64,000 bases of DNA from Litoribaculum gwangyangense (GCF_039543505.1 NZ_BAABJW010000003.1:393229-457228), one strand, 5' to 3'. Shown: positions 53,272 through 63,093, numbered from the stretch's first letter. Notes: generated by a model from the letters alone, not told the origin. Numbers and translations: made by a program.

Positions 53272-54222
53272 ATGGCTACTTTTTTTATTAAACATGTTAC
53301 AAAATACAGCTACAGCAGCACTGTTATTGATGGCGCGACACTCACCAGATTACACCCCATAAATGATGCTTACCAAAAAGTACTTTCGCATACTTTATCA
53401 ATTACCAATAACCCTTTTGTAGAAACATTCTATGATTTTTACAATAATCGTGTTGGTACTTTTATGATAACCGAACCCCATACTGAACTCAATATTGTTT
53501 CAGAAATTGAGGTGATTACCCAAAATAGACTATTTCCTGATGATAGTGTTAGTGTGGCAGACCAATGGTCGAATTTAAAAACAATGCAAAACCAAGTTGA
53601 TTTTATTGACTTCTTAAAACATAAACCTTTTGCCGGTAGCGATGATGTTTCAAATTATATTGCTTCAAAAAATTTAACTTCAAAATCACCATTTAAGGCC
53701 ATATTGGAACTTTGTGAGTATGTGTATTCAAACTTCAAATATATAAAGGACATAACCGATGTTAATACTTCTTTAGATAGTATTTGGGAACTAAAAGCTG
53801 GTGTCTGTCAAGATTTTACCAATATTTTGTTGCAAATGGTAAGAATGTTAGGAATTCCTGCTCGTTATGTAAGTGGTTATATTTGCCCCAGTGACGATAT
53901 GACCCGAGGTGAAGGTGCTACCCATGCTTGGGTTGAAGCTTATATTCCATTTTACGGTTGGTTAGGTATAGACCCAACCAATAATTCCATAGCAAACGAA
54001 AATCACGTACGCTTAGCTGTTGGTAGAAATTACAATGATTGTTCCCCAATTAAAGGTGTTTTTAAGGGAAAAGTTGAGGCTGAAATGAAGGTTAAAGTAG
54101 AAGTTAAAACTAATAAAGATATATCAACCGAAACCAATATAGATAATACCATCTCAAATACTGAAACCAATAGTTATCAAAGAAATTTAGAAATCATGCA
54201 ACAACATCAGCAGCAACAATAG
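53272..54222 (+). CDS. transglutaminase-like protein (alpha-E operon)
   Basis: A 316-residue soluble protein with an N-terminal beta-rich domain and a transglutaminase-like papain-fold core. The catalytic triad is C179 (KAGVCQDFTNILLQM), H218 (GEGATHAWVEAYIP) and D234 (GIDPTN). No signal peptide, so it acts in the cytosol. These enzymes may hydrolyse or transfer peptide bonds made by the ATP-grasp partner. The tail (about 265-316) is low complexity, rich in Thr/Asn/Gln (MQQHQQQQ), and differs from the family core. Confidence 0.92.
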   Translation: MATFFIKHVTKYSYSSTVIDGATLTRLHPINDAYQKVLSHTLSITNNPFVETFYDFYNNRVGTFMITEPHTELNIVSEIEVITQNRLFPDDSVSVADQWSNLKTMQNQVDFIDFLKHKPFAGSDDVSNYIASKNLTSKSPFKAILELCEYVYSNFKYIKDITDVNTSLDSIWELKAGVCQDFTNILLQMVRMLGIPARYVSGYICPSDDMTRGEGATHAWVEAYIPFYGWLGIDPTNNSIANENHVRLAVGRNYNDCSPIKGVFKGKVEAEMKVKVEVKTNKDISTETNIDNTISNTETNSYQRNLEIMQQHQQQQ

Positions 54223-54249
54223 TTTTTGATAAAAAATTCAGGCCAAAAC

Positions 54250-55293
54250 TTACTCTAAATCTTGATGCTTAGAGTAGTTTCGCCACTTTTCAATACATTG
54301 TTGCATATCTTCAGGAATTGGTGTTTCAAAGCGCATAAACTCACCCGTTTTAGGATGTAAAAAACCAAGTGTTTTCGCATGTAAAGCTTGCCTTGGCAAA
54401 ACTTTAAAACAATTATCCACAAATTGTTTGTATTTAGTAAATGTAGTGCCCTTTAAAATTTTTTCACCACCGTAACGCTCATCATTAAAAAGTGTATGTC
54501 CAATGTGTTTCATGTGTACACGTATTTGATGGGTGCGACCAGTTTCTAATTTACAAGACACTAGAGTAACATACCCCAAACGTTCCAAAACTTTATAATG
54601 TGTTACTGCCGGTTTACCCTTTTCGGCTTCATCATCTAAAAATACAGTGTTTTGTAATCGGTTTTTAGGATGACGACCAATATTGCCTTCAACAGTACCT
54701 TCATCTAATTCAACATTTCCCCAAACCAAAGCCACATATTCGCGTTCGCTCGTTTTTTCAGCAAATTGAAGTGATAAATGATTCATAGCTTGTTCGGTTT
54801 TGGCAACTACCAATAATCCACTAGTATCCTTATCAATTCTGTGAACCAAACCAGGACGCTCACTAGAGTTATTTGGTAAATTATCAAAACGATAAATTAA
54901 AGCATTAATTAAAGTTCCCGAGTAATTACCATGTCCAGGATGTACCACCATACCGGCAGGTTTATTAACCACTAACAAGGTGTCATCTTCATAAACTACA
55001 TCTAAATCAATAGCTTCTCCTACTAAGAGGTTTTCGTGAGGTGGATGGGTGAACAATACACGAATGGAATCAAAGGGTTTTACTTTATAATTTGATTTTA
55101 CAGCTAAACCATTTACAAAAATACTTCCGTTTTTGGCAGCTGCCTGAATTTTGTTTCGCGTAGCATTTTCAACAAAATTCATTAAATATTTATCAATTCG
55201 TAGCGGATTTTGGCCTTTTTCTACAGTAAAAGCATAATGCTCATAAAGGTCATTATCTTCTTCTTCAGGTAATTCTGGAGAGTTATTTTCCAT
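54250..55293 (-). CDS. RluD-family 23S rRNA pseudouridine synthase
   Basis: A 347-residue RluA/RluD-type enzyme: S4 RNA-binding domain (about 27-90: PLRIDKYLMNFV), then the pseudouridine synthase core with VVNKPAGMVVHPG, catalytic D154 in HRIDKDTSGLLVVAKT, and LETGRTHQIRVHM. Isomerises uridines of 23S rRNA, probably helix 69 as RluD does, though substrate specificity is not certain. Starts two bases after the PASTA gene, so the two form an operon. Confidence 0.93.
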   Translation of the reverse strand: MENNSPELPEEEDNDLYEHYAFTVEKGQNPLRIDKYLMNFVENATRNKIQAAAKNGSIFVNGLAVKSNYKVKPFDSIRVLFTHPPHENLLVGEAIDLDVVYEDDTLLVVNKPAGMVVHPGHGNYSGTLINALIYRFDNLPNNSSERPGLVHRIDKDTSGLLVVAKTEQAMNHLSLQFAEKTSEREYVALVWGNVELDEGTVEGNIGRHPKNRLQNTVFLDDEAEKGKPAVTHYKVLERLGYVTLVSCKLETGRTHQIRVHMKHIGHTLFNDERYGGEKILKGTTFTKYKQFVDNCFKVLPRQALHAKTLGFLHPKTGEFMRFETPIPEDMQQCIEKWRNYSKHQDLE

Positions 55294-55295
55294 GT

Positions 55296-55853
55296 TTAAG
55301 GTCTGTTGCCATTCCCTAACACCAAGTCTATTTCTGATGTTTTTGGCAGTTTATCACCAGAATTTATGGTGGTTCCTTTGTGCGATAATTTTAAAACCAT
55401 GTCTTTGCCTATGTTATCAACATAGCTTATGGTACCTACCTTAAAACCTAAAGCTTCAAGAGTTGGTTTTACTTGTCTAAAAGTCTTATCAATCAATCCA
55501 TCTGGAATTCTAATTTTTCTATACCCTGAAGGATTTAAAGTAATATAAATTTTTCTATCCTCTTTAACTTTAGCACCAGCAGGTGGATCTTGCTCAATTA
55601 CCGAAAATTTTGGATAGTCAGGATTATAATTAGCAGAATCTTGAATTTGCATTACCAAATTATTATCTTCCAATTCCACTTTGGCTACATTAATGGATTT
55701 TCCTTTTAAGTCCGGAACAGTTTCAAAATCACCGTGATTGGTAGTCATTTTAAGCCATTGTAATACTATAAAACATAGCAGAACTAATGCTACTATTGCC
55801 AATAAAATTTGTTTAAAAAAAATCTTACTGGTTAGGAATTTAATGATGCTCAT
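55296..55853 (-). CDS. single-span PASTA domain protein
   Basis: A 185-residue protein from the ATG at 55853 (MSIIKFLTSK); the earlier in-frame TTG is unlikely. One membrane helix (about 10-33) leads to two extracytoplasmic PASTA domains (VPDLKGKSINVAKVELEDN...VIEQDPPAGAKVKEDRKIY and the second from about residue 105). PASTA domains bind peptidoglycan fragments or beta-lactams, but the kinase or PBP domain that usually accompanies them is absent. Linked with the RluD-type gene and divergent from ddl, a peptidoglycan gene. Confidence 0.88.
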   Translation of the reverse strand: MSIIKFLTSKIFFKQILLAIVALVLLCFIVLQWLKMTTNHGDFETVPDLKGKSINVAKVELEDNNLVMQIQDSANYNPDYPKFSVIEQDPPAGAKVKEDRKIYITLNPSGYRKIRIPDGLIDKTFRQVKPTLEALGFKVGTISYVDNIGKDMVLKLSHKGTTINSGDKLPKTSEIDLVLGNGNRP

Positions 55854-55873
55854 TTGTAGAATTTTCAATTAGG

Positions 55874-55881
55874 CAAATATA
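55874..55881 (-). promoter_or_regulatory. -7 promoter element of the PASTA-RluD unit
   Basis: TATATTTG on the minus strand matches TAnnTTTG, 21 bases before the PASTA gene ATG. The nearest TTG is 26 bases farther away, a long spacing. Confidence 0.55.
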
Positions 55882-55955
55882 TAAAAACAGAACTGTTTTT
55901 TCTTTTGCAATTTATATGATATTTTAGCTTAACTAATATTAGATATGATTTATTG

Positions 55956-55986
55956 TTGGTTTTAGATGGATACTAATTTATTTTTG
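55956..55986 (+). promoter_or_regulatory. promoter of ddl
   Basis: TTG (55956-55958), 20 bases, then TATTTTTG (55979-55986): a full consensus match. It ends only five bases before the ddl ATG, so the transcript would be leaderless or nearly so. Confidence 0.65.
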
Positions 55987-55991
55987 AATAG

Positions 55992-56966
55992 ATGAAAAAA
56001 AATATTGCCATTATAATGGGCGGATATTCGAGTGAATATCTAATTTCCATAAAAAGTGGAAATGTAGTTTACGAAACGCTTAACAAATCAAAATACAACG
56101 CGTATCGAATTCAAATTTTCAAAGATAAATGGGTTTACGTTGATATAAATGACACCGAATTCCCCATAGATAAAAATGATTTCTCGGTTAACATCAATAA
56201 TGAAAAAATCACATTTGATTGTGTTTTTAATGCCATTCATGGCTCACCCGGAGAAGATGGTTTTATGCAAGGCTATTTCAAGTTACTCAATATTCCACAA
56301 ACCAGCTGCGGTATGTACCAAGCAAGTTTAACATTTAACAAACGGGATTGTTTAAGTGTTCTAAAGCCTTACGGAATAAAAACAGCAGAATCTTATTATT
56401 TAAACCTAGGAGACGTTGTTAATGAAAGTGACATTATAAAAAAAGTTGGCTTGCCTTGTTTCGTAAAAGCCAATAAAGCAGGTAGTAGTTTTGGAGTTAC
56501 CAAAGTGCATAAAAAAGAAGATTTACAAAATGCTATTGATGTGGCATTTAAAGAAGATGATGAGATTATCATTGAATCCTTTTTAGATGGCACTGAGGTT
56601 TCTGTCGGTGTTATCACCTACCAAGGCGAGACAAAAGTATTACCCATAACGGAAATTGTTAGTGAAAACGATTTTTTCGATTACGAAGCTAAATATTTAG
56701 GGAAATCCCAAGAAATAACTCCTGCTAGATTAACCAAAGAACAAGAGGACAAAGTAAAAACGGCAGCTAAAAAAGTATACGAGGTTTTAAAAATGACAGG
56801 TTTTAGCAGAAGTGAATATATTTTTAAAAATGGTGAACCTCATTTATTAGAGGTAAATACGGTACCTGGGTTAACTAGAGAAAGCATCTTACCGCAACAA
56901 GCTTCAGCCGCAGGAATAAGCCTAAGCGATTTATTTGATAATGCTATTGAAGAAGCTTTAAAATAA
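55992..56966 (+). CDS. ddl: D-alanine--D-alanine ligase
   Basis: A 324-residue ATP-grasp ligase: IAIIMGGYSSEYLIS at the start, FNAIHGSPGEDGFMQGYF, KANKAGSSFGVTKV, FSRSEYIFKNGEPHLLEVNTVPGL. It supplies the dipeptide for peptidoglycan precursors. First gene of a run with coaD (18-base gap) and the PLD lipoprotein. The N-terminal start is fixed by the conserved first residues, even though the promoter lies extremely close. Confidence 0.96.
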   Translation: MKKNIAIIMGGYSSEYLISIKSGNVVYETLNKSKYNAYRIQIFKDKWVYVDINDTEFPIDKNDFSVNINNEKITFDCVFNAIHGSPGEDGFMQGYFKLLNIPQTSCGMYQASLTFNKRDCLSVLKPYGIKTAESYYLNLGDVVNESDIIKKVGLPCFVKANKAGSSFGVTKVHKKEDLQNAIDVAFKEDDEIIIESFLDGTEVSVGVITYQGETKVLPITEIVSENDFFDYEAKYLGKSQEITPARLTKEQEDKVKTAAKKVYEVLKMTGFSRSEYIFKNGEPHLLEVNTVPGLTRESILPQQASAAGISLSDLFDNAIEEALK

Positions 56967-56984
56967 AAATTGTAAATTTAGTTT

Positions 56985-57455
56985 ATGAAAAGCGCATTAT
57001 TTCCTGGATCATTCGATCCGTTAACCTTGGGACACTACGATATTATAAAGCGTGGTGTGACGCTTTTTGATGAAATTATTGTGGCTATTGGTGTCAATTC
57101 TGATAAAAAATACATGTTTACTCTTAATGAACGCAAACGTTTTATTGAAGAAGCTTTTGCCAGTGAGCCCAAAGTAAAAGTGGTAACATATAAAGGGTTA
57201 ACGGTTGATTTTTGTAAAGAAATAGGCGTTGATTTTATTTTACGAGGGTTGCGAAATCCCGCAGATTTTGAATTTGAAAAAGCCATCGCACACACCAATA
57301 GAAGCCTCTCAGAAATAGAAACCGTTTTTCTATTAACCGCAGCTCGTACCTCATATATTGCTTCTTCCATTGTGCGCGATGTTATTAGAAATCATGGCGA
57401 TTACACAAAATTAGTTCCAGATAGTGTACGTGTAAAACAACATCACTTTAAATGA
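56985..57455 (+). CDS. coaD: pantetheine-phosphate adenylyltransferase
   Basis: A 156-residue enzyme making dephospho-CoA: ALFPGSFDPLTLGHYDIIKRG contains the nucleotidylyltransferase TxGH motif (here TLGH), plus RGLRNPADFEFE and TAARTSYIASSIVRDVIRNHGD. Full length. The stop overlaps the following gene by four bases (ATGA). Confidence 0.96.
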   Translation: MKSALFPGSFDPLTLGHYDIIKRGVTLFDEIIVAIGVNSDKKYMFTLNERKRFIEEAFASEPKVKVVTYKGLTVDFCKEIGVDFILRGLRNPADFEFEKAIAHTNRSLSEIETVFLLTAARTSYIASSIVRDVIRNHGDYTKLVPDSVRVKQHHFK

Positions 57456-58990
57456 ATTTCCCTTTAAAATTCAAAAATTCCTTTTTAATCGTTTTACTCA
57501 TTTTATGTTCTTGCGGTAAAAGCAAACCTGCAAAAGAAAAAACAGACTTCTGCACCAGTATTCATAAAAATAATAGTACAACTCTTACCAAAGAACTTCA
57601 GGATGTAGCTTTATTGATGAAAAGTAAAACTGCGGTTTATGTTTTAGAGGACGGAAGTGGCTCTATGGTGGCTAGAGCTTGGTTAACTGAATATGCAGAA
57701 AAAACCATCGATATTCAATACTTTATTTTTTCAACCGATAATGTCGGGCTCATAGCATGTGATTATTTAGTTAGAGCAGCAGATAGAGGTGTTAAAGTAA
57801 GGATTATAGTTGATGATATTATGGTAGATACCGATATTGAAGATATCTTAACTTTTAATTCCCATAAAAATATTTCGGTGAAAATATATAATCCAGGAGT
57901 TAATTTAGGGAAAAATATTTTTCAAAAAATAGAAAAATTCACTTCTGATTTCAGAGGTGCTAACCAACGGATGCACAACAAAACATTTATAGTTGATGAT
58001 AAAGTTGTTATAACTGGAGGCAGAAATATCGCAGATGAATATTTTGATTATGACCACGAATATAATTTTAGAGACAGAGACATTCTTTTGTTAGGAAAAG
58101 AATCGGGAGCTGTAAAAAAATCTTTTGATGAATTTTGGAATAGCCCATTAAGTGTCCATGTAGAGGCTGTTGTTAAAGGTGAATCTAAAGATACCTATCA
58201 GGAAAATCCATTTGAAAATCTTCATGAGTATGCTTGCAATCCTGATAATTTTTGGCCTCAAGTAAGAAAACGCATTGAAAAATTACCAGAAACATTTCAA
58301 TCCATTAAAAATTCGGGAGATTTGGTATGGTTAGATGATGTTAGCTTTATTTCAGATATACCAGGAAAAAACGATGGAGAAGATGGCTTGAGTGGTGGTG
58401 GTGTTTCAACCACGGCACTTATCAACTTAATTAAAAATGCTAAGTCATCAATCGACATACAAACGCCTTATTTAATAACAACCGAATTAGGTAGAAACCT
58501 ATTTAAAGAAGCTGTTGACCGCGGCGTAAAAATTAGAATTCTCACTAATAGTCTGGCCTCAACAGATAATTTAGAAGCTTTTAGCAGTTATCAATCAGAC
58601 AGAGAAAGATTATTAAAAACAGGCGTGCGCGTTTTTGAATTTAGACCAGATGCCGAGGAACGAAAAAAGATTATGACTGGAGAATTACAAATTACATTAG
58701 ACCACCAACCTACCTTCGGACTTCATGCAAAATCTATGGTAATTGATAACTATATAACGGTTATTGGTACTTTTAATTTAGACCCCAGAAGCGCTAACCT
58801 AAATACAGAATGCATTGTTATTGTTAATTCTAACAAAGTATCTAAAAGTGTTTTAGAGGGGATGGAAATTGAATTTAAACCAGAAAACTCGTGGGAATCT
58901 ACATTAGAATTAAATCCCGACAGTAAGGTGGGGAATTACAAGCGCTTTAAAACATGGACTAGGAAAATTATTCCTAAAGAAATTTTATGA
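57452..58990 (+). CDS. phospholipase D-family lipoprotein (cardiolipin synthase-like)
   Basis: A 512-residue lipoprotein (signal FLIVLLILCSCGKSK, lipid Cys about 21) with two HKD phosphodiesterase motifs: RMHNKTFIVDDKVVITGGRN in the first half (about 172-191) and LHAKSMVIDNYITVIGTFNL in the second (about 430). Both HxKxxxxD motifs are intact. Family members make cardiolipin or hydrolyse phospholipids; a lipoprotein anchor would put the enzyme outside the cytosol. A strong PQ/DF-rich spacer lies between. The start overlaps coaD by four bases. Confidence 0.88.
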   Translation: MNFPLKFKNSFLIVLLILCSCGKSKPAKEKTDFCTSIHKNNSTTLTKELQDVALLMKSKTAVYVLEDGSGSMVARAWLTEYAEKTIDIQYFIFSTDNVGLIACDYLVRAADRGVKVRIIVDDIMVDTDIEDILTFNSHKNISVKIYNPGVNLGKNIFQKIEKFTSDFRGANQRMHNKTFIVDDKVVITGGRNIADEYFDYDHEYNFRDRDILLLGKESGAVKKSFDEFWNSPLSVHVEAVVKGESKDTYQENPFENLHEYACNPDNFWPQVRKRIEKLPETFQSIKNSGDLVWLDDVSFISDIPGKNDGEDGLSGGGVSTTALINLIKNAKSSIDIQTPYLITTELGRNLFKEAVDRGVKIRILTNSLASTDNLEAFSSYQSDRERLLKTGVRVFEFRPDAEERKKIMTGELQITLDHQPTFGLHAKSMVIDNYITVIGTFNLDPRSANLNTECIVIVNSNKVSKSVLEGMEIEFKPENSWESTLELNPDSKVGNYKRFKTWTRKIIPKEIL

Positions 58991-59092
58991 TACGTTTATT
59001 TTTACAAAATGAAAACGAGTGCCTCAATTAGTAAATTCGTAACATTTCTTTAATATATTATACTAATAAGTAAATAATATATTCTAGAATTC

Positions 59093-59539
59093 ATGTTTCT
59101 TCCAATTACATATTTACTTTTTAAATTAAAATTAATTCAGCCTTCTGAAAGAGCGATTTACTTTTGGACGCAGAATTATGATGTTGGAAAATTGGAATAT
59201 GCCTTAAAATTTGGAAATTATAAAACCCGAAAACTAGCTGCAGAAGCTTTAGAAATTATTGGTGAACCGTCATCTATACCGGCTCTTCTGCATGCCATGA
59301 GCGATAAAGTTCAAAATGTATCCATTGCTGCATTAAATGCTTTGGAGAAAATTAGTAAAGAGGAAGAACTTATAAAAACCATTGTGAATAAACGATTTAA
59401 TTGGGTTACATACATCAATGAACGTAAAGCAAAATATGAAGCCAACAAAAATAAAAAGTATACTATTTACCGTTGGGAGCGCACCAGCAAAAAATCATTT
59501 GACCGTGTAAAAGAACAATTAAAGAAGCCCATACGATAA
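59093..59539 (+). CDS. HEAT-repeat domain protein
   Basis: A 148-residue protein with two HEAT/PBS-type helical repeats (KTRKLAAEALEIIGEPSSIPALLHAMSD and VQNVSIAALNALEKI) in the middle. N-terminal segment is hydrophobic (FLPITYLLFKLKLI, about 2-15) but short, and the C-terminal tail is strongly basic. Scaffold role is inferred; I do not recognise a named family. It follows the PLD gene by about 100 bases. Confidence 0.75.
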   Translation: MFLPITYLLFKLKLIQPSERAIYFWTQNYDVGKLEYALKFGNYKTRKLAAEALEIIGEPSSIPALLHAMSDKVQNVSIAALNALEKISKEEELIKTIVNKRFNWVTYINERKAKYEANKNKKYTIYRWERTSKKSFDRVKEQLKKPIR

Positions 59540-59553
59540 CTATTTTAAGGAAA

Positions 59554-61164
59554 TTAAAACTTATACTCCGAAAGCCCTTTGGTAAAAGCCTCGGGGTTTT
59601 CGGCTAAATGGTAACGTGGGTCGTCAATAGCTTCAACAATTACTTCCTTAAATTTTGGGCTTGCTTTGTATAATAATATTTTACAATCCTCACTTAAGTG
59701 TTTCAACTTTATGGATTTACCCTCAGCTTCATATTTATTAACCAAATTAAATATAGCTTCTAGAGCAGAATGGTCACTAACACGTGATTCAATAAAATCA
59801 ATTTCCACATTATCTGGATCATTTTTTACATCAAATTTGTCGTTAAAAGCCAAAATAGAACCAAAAAATAAAGGACCCCAAATTTCATAAATTTTAGTGC
59901 CATCCTCTCGCAAACGCTTTCTAGCGCGTATGCGTTTGGCATTTTCCCAAGAAAAAACCAGTGCGCTGATAATAACTCCTGCAATAACGGCTATGGCCAA
60001 ATCAAAAATAACGGTTAAAGAAGATACCGCAACTAACACAATAACATCGCTTAAAGGTATTTTATTTAAAATACGGAAACTACTCCATGCAAATGTTCCT
60101 ATAACAACCATAAACATGACACCCACCAGAGCGGCAATAGGAACTTGCTCAATTAAACCGGAAGCAAAAAGAATAAAAACTAATAATAAAACAGCAGCAA
60201 CAATACCTGATAATCTAGTTCTACCTCCAGATTTTATATTGATTAATGATTGCCCAATCATAGCACAACCACCCATACCACCAAATAACCCAGTAACAAT
60301 ATTCGCGCCACCTTGAGCTAAACATTCTCGGTTGGTGTTGCCTCGGGTTTCCGTTAATTCGTCAACAAGATTTAAGGTCATAAGTGATTCTATCAAACCT
60401 ATTGCAGCCAATATTAAAGCATAAGGCCCAATAAATTTTAAGGTTTCCCATGTAAAAGGTACTTTAGTGAAAATAGCCGTTTGGAATTCTGGCAATCCCC
60501 CTTTTAAACCTTCTCCACCACCATCACGAATAAAACTACCTACTGTTGCAACATCTAATTTCCCAAAAATTACAATGGCCGAAACCACTAAAATGGCTAT
60601 CAAAGCTTCTGGGAGTTTTTTAGTGAGTTTTGGTAACCCAAACATAATTCCCATAGTTAAGGCTACTAATCCAAGCATTGTCCAAAGTTGTGACCCTGAA
60701 AACCAATTTCCCGAAGCATCTTTAAACATTCCTAACTGAGATAAGAAAATAACAATGGCCAAACCATTAACAAAACCCATCATAACTGGGTGCGGAATCA
60801 GCCTTACAAACTTACCTAGTTTAAAAAACCCTGCTAACATTTGAATAATTCCCATTAAAATAACCGTAGCAAACAAATAATAAAGACCCAAATTTTCTCC
60901 TTCAATTCCAAACGCATTACCTTCCGCGACCAAACTAACCATAACCACAGCTAAAGCACCTGTTGCACCACTTATCATGCCTGGTCTACCGCCAAAAATG
61001 GAGGTAATTAGTCCTATCATAAAGGCTGCATACAAACCAACCAATGGATCAACCCCTGCAACAAAAGCAAAGGCTACGGCCTCTGGAACCAAGGCTAATG
61101 CCACCGTTATTCCACTTAAAATATCATTTTTAGCATTGGCTGCTCTTTTAGTAATAAACTCCAT
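59554..61164 (-). CDS. SulP-family anion transporter with STAS domain
   Basis: A 536-residue transporter of the SLC26/SulP family with about 12 membrane helices (1-405) including the signature GVTVALALVPEAVAFAFVAG and FGGMGGCAMIGQSLINIKSGG, and a C-terminal cytoplasmic STAS domain (about 425-530). Carries sulfate, bicarbonate or another anion; the ion is not read from sequence. Divergent from the M14 gene. Confidence 0.9.
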   Translation of the reverse strand: MEFITKRAANAKNDILSGITVALALVPEAVAFAFVAGVDPLVGLYAAFMIGLITSIFGGRPGMISGATGALAVVMVSLVAEGNAFGIEGENLGLYYLFATVILMGIIQMLAGFFKLGKFVRLIPHPVMMGFVNGLAIVIFLSQLGMFKDASGNWFSGSQLWTMLGLVALTMGIMFGLPKLTKKLPEALIAILVVSAIVIFGKLDVATVGSFIRDGGGEGLKGGLPEFQTAIFTKVPFTWETLKFIGPYALILAAIGLIESLMTLNLVDELTETRGNTNRECLAQGGANIVTGLFGGMGGCAMIGQSLINIKSGGRTRLSGIVAAVLLLVFILFASGLIEQVPIAALVGVMFMVVIGTFAWSSFRILNKIPLSDVIVLVAVSSLTVIFDLAIAVIAGVIISALVFSWENAKRIRARKRLREDGTKIYEIWGPLFFGSILAFNDKFDVKNDPDNVEIDFIESRVSDHSALEAIFNLVNKYEAEGKSIKLKHLSEDCKILLYKASPKFKEVIVEAIDDPRYHLAENPEAFTKGLSEYKF

Positions 61165-61314
61165 AGTACCATCTTTGAAGCTGTAAATTTACGTTTAATA
61201 AGCTGGTTTGCAAGTGAAGTGTTAATATTTGAATGTTTATATAAACTACAACGTTTGAAAATTTGCAAATTATTTTCTTTATAAATTGTAGATTTACTCA
61301 AACAATTAATCCTC

Positions 61315-63051
61315 ATGAAAAGAATTCTTATTCTATTAGTTTTTATAATTGCTTGCAACACTTCAAACGAAATCTCAGATCATAACTTCGAAACTCAATT
61401 TGAAAAATCAAAAGGCTTAGAAACCGCTACCTACCAAGAAACCATTCAATTTTATAAAAATCTATCTGAAGCTTACGCTGAAATTTCCATGGATAGCATA
61501 GGTGAAACAGATTCTGGAAAACCTTTACATCTGGTCACTTTAAACATGGATAAAACATTTGATTTTTCTGAAGTTCGCAAAACAGGGAAAAGAATTTTAA
61601 TGATAAATAATGGCATCCACCCCGGAGAATCAGATGGTATTGATGCTACCATGATGCTTTTTAGAGATATGGTTCAAGGAAACATAGTAGCTCCTAAAAA
61701 TACGGTTTTAGTTACCATTCCTATTTATAATGTTGGTGGCAGTTTAAATAGGAACTCTACTACACGAACCAATCAAAACGGTCCTTTAGAATATGGTTTT
61801 AGGGGAAATGCTAGAAATTATGATTTAAACCGCGATTTTATTAAATGTGATACCAAAAACGCTAAAACATTTGCTAAGATTTTTCATTTGGTAAAACCCG
61901 ATGTTTTTATTGATAATCATGTTAGTAATGGTGCGGATTATCAATACACTCTCACCCATTTATTTACACAACACAACAAACTTTCTGGAGGTTTAGGTAA
62001 TTATTTACATACTGAAATGATGCCAGAATTGGAACAAAAACTAGATAAAAAAGATTGGAATATTACCCCATATGTAAATGTTTTTAATGAATTGCCAGAA
62101 AAAGGATTCTCTCAATTTATGGATTATCCTCGGTATTCAACTGGTTACACTACGCTTTTTAACGTGTTGGGAATGATGGTTGAAACACATATGCTAAAAC
62201 CCTATAACAAACGTGTTGAAGGCACCTACGAACTTATGAAAAGCATGATTGAAATTGTTGAAGAGCAAGGTGATAAAATTTCTGAATTACGAAAAAAGGC
62301 TATATCTGAAATTCAAAATCGAAAAACCTATGCCTTGGATTGGAAAATTGATACTACAAAACACTCTAAGTTAATTTTTAAAGGTTTTGAGGGCAACATT
62401 ATAAAAAGTAATGTGACTGGTTTTGACAGATTGAAATACGATAGAACTAAGCCTTTTACAAAAGAGGTGGTTTACAAAAATTATTTTGCACCAACGATTG
62501 AAGTAGAAATACCAAAAGCTTATTTAATTCCCAAAGGTTGGCATAATGTGATTGAACTATTACAGTTAAATCAAGTCGAAATGATAGCCTTTGAAAACGA
62601 TACTACTTTAACTGTTGAATCTTATAAAATTTCTGATTTCAAAACCAATCAAATGCCTTTCGAAGGACACTTTCAACATTACGATACAAAAATTGAAAAA
62701 ACTAAAAATGAGATTCTATTTTCAAAAGGTGATTATCTGATATACACCAATCAAAATGCTATCAGATATTTATTGGAAACATTAGAACCACAAGCTCCTG
62801 ATTCATTTTATAACTGGAATTTTTTCGATACCATTTTACAGCAAAAAGAAGGATTTTCTCCCTATGTATGGGAAGATAAAATTTTAGAAATCCTTTATTC
62901 AAACCCCACATTACAAATAGATTTCAACTTAAAAAAAACCTATGACAAAGATTTTGCAAGTAACTGGTATGCCCAACTAGACTGGTTGCACAAGCAAACC
63001 GATTATTATGAATCAGCTCACATGCAATATCCCGTATATAGACTTCCATAA
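61315..63051 (+). CDS. M14-family zinc carboxypeptidase lipoprotein
   Basis: A 578-residue lipoprotein (signal LVFIIACNTSN, lipid Cys C14). Zinc site of M14 peptidases: H102-x-x-E105 (NNGIHPGESDG) and third ligand H202 (FIDNHVSNG); the catalytic Glu is probably E290 (GMMVETHM). Conserved ARNYDLNRDF lies between. Residues 340-578 form a C-terminal domain without clear family match. Probably processes peptides at the cell envelope. Monocistronic, with a terminator shared with the converging cargo gene. Confidence 0.88.
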   Translation: MKRILILLVFIIACNTSNEISDHNFETQFEKSKGLETATYQETIQFYKNLSEAYAEISMDSIGETDSGKPLHLVTLNMDKTFDFSEVRKTGKRILMINNGIHPGESDGIDATMMLFRDMVQGNIVAPKNTVLVTIPIYNVGGSLNRNSTTRTNQNGPLEYGFRGNARNYDLNRDFIKCDTKNAKTFAKIFHLVKPDVFIDNHVSNGADYQYTLTHLFTQHNKLSGGLGNYLHTEMMPELEQKLDKKDWNITPYVNVFNELPEKGFSQFMDYPRYSTGYTTLFNVLGMMVETHMLKPYNKRVEGTYELMKSMIEIVEEQGDKISELRKKAISEIQNRKTYALDWKIDTTKHSKLIFKGFEGNIIKSNVTGFDRLKYDRTKPFTKEVVYKNYFAPTIEVEIPKAYLIPKGWHNVIELLQLNQVEMIAFENDTTLTVESYKISDFKTNQMPFEGHFQHYDTKIEKTKNEILFSKGDYLIYTNQNAIRYLLETLEPQAPDSFYNWNFFDTILQQKEGFSPYVWEDKILEILYSNPTLQIDFNLKKTYDKDFASNWYAQLDWLHKQTDYYESAHMQYPVYRLP

Positions 63052-63060
63052 ATTAAAAAT

Positions 63061-63093
63061 AAAAAGCCTACCACATAATATGGTAGACTTTTT
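63061..63093. terminator. bidirectional terminator between convergent genes
   Basis: Stem AAAAG-C-CTACCA/TGGTAG-A-CTTTT (one mismatch) with a seven-base loop and T-runs on both strands. Confidence 0.75.
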
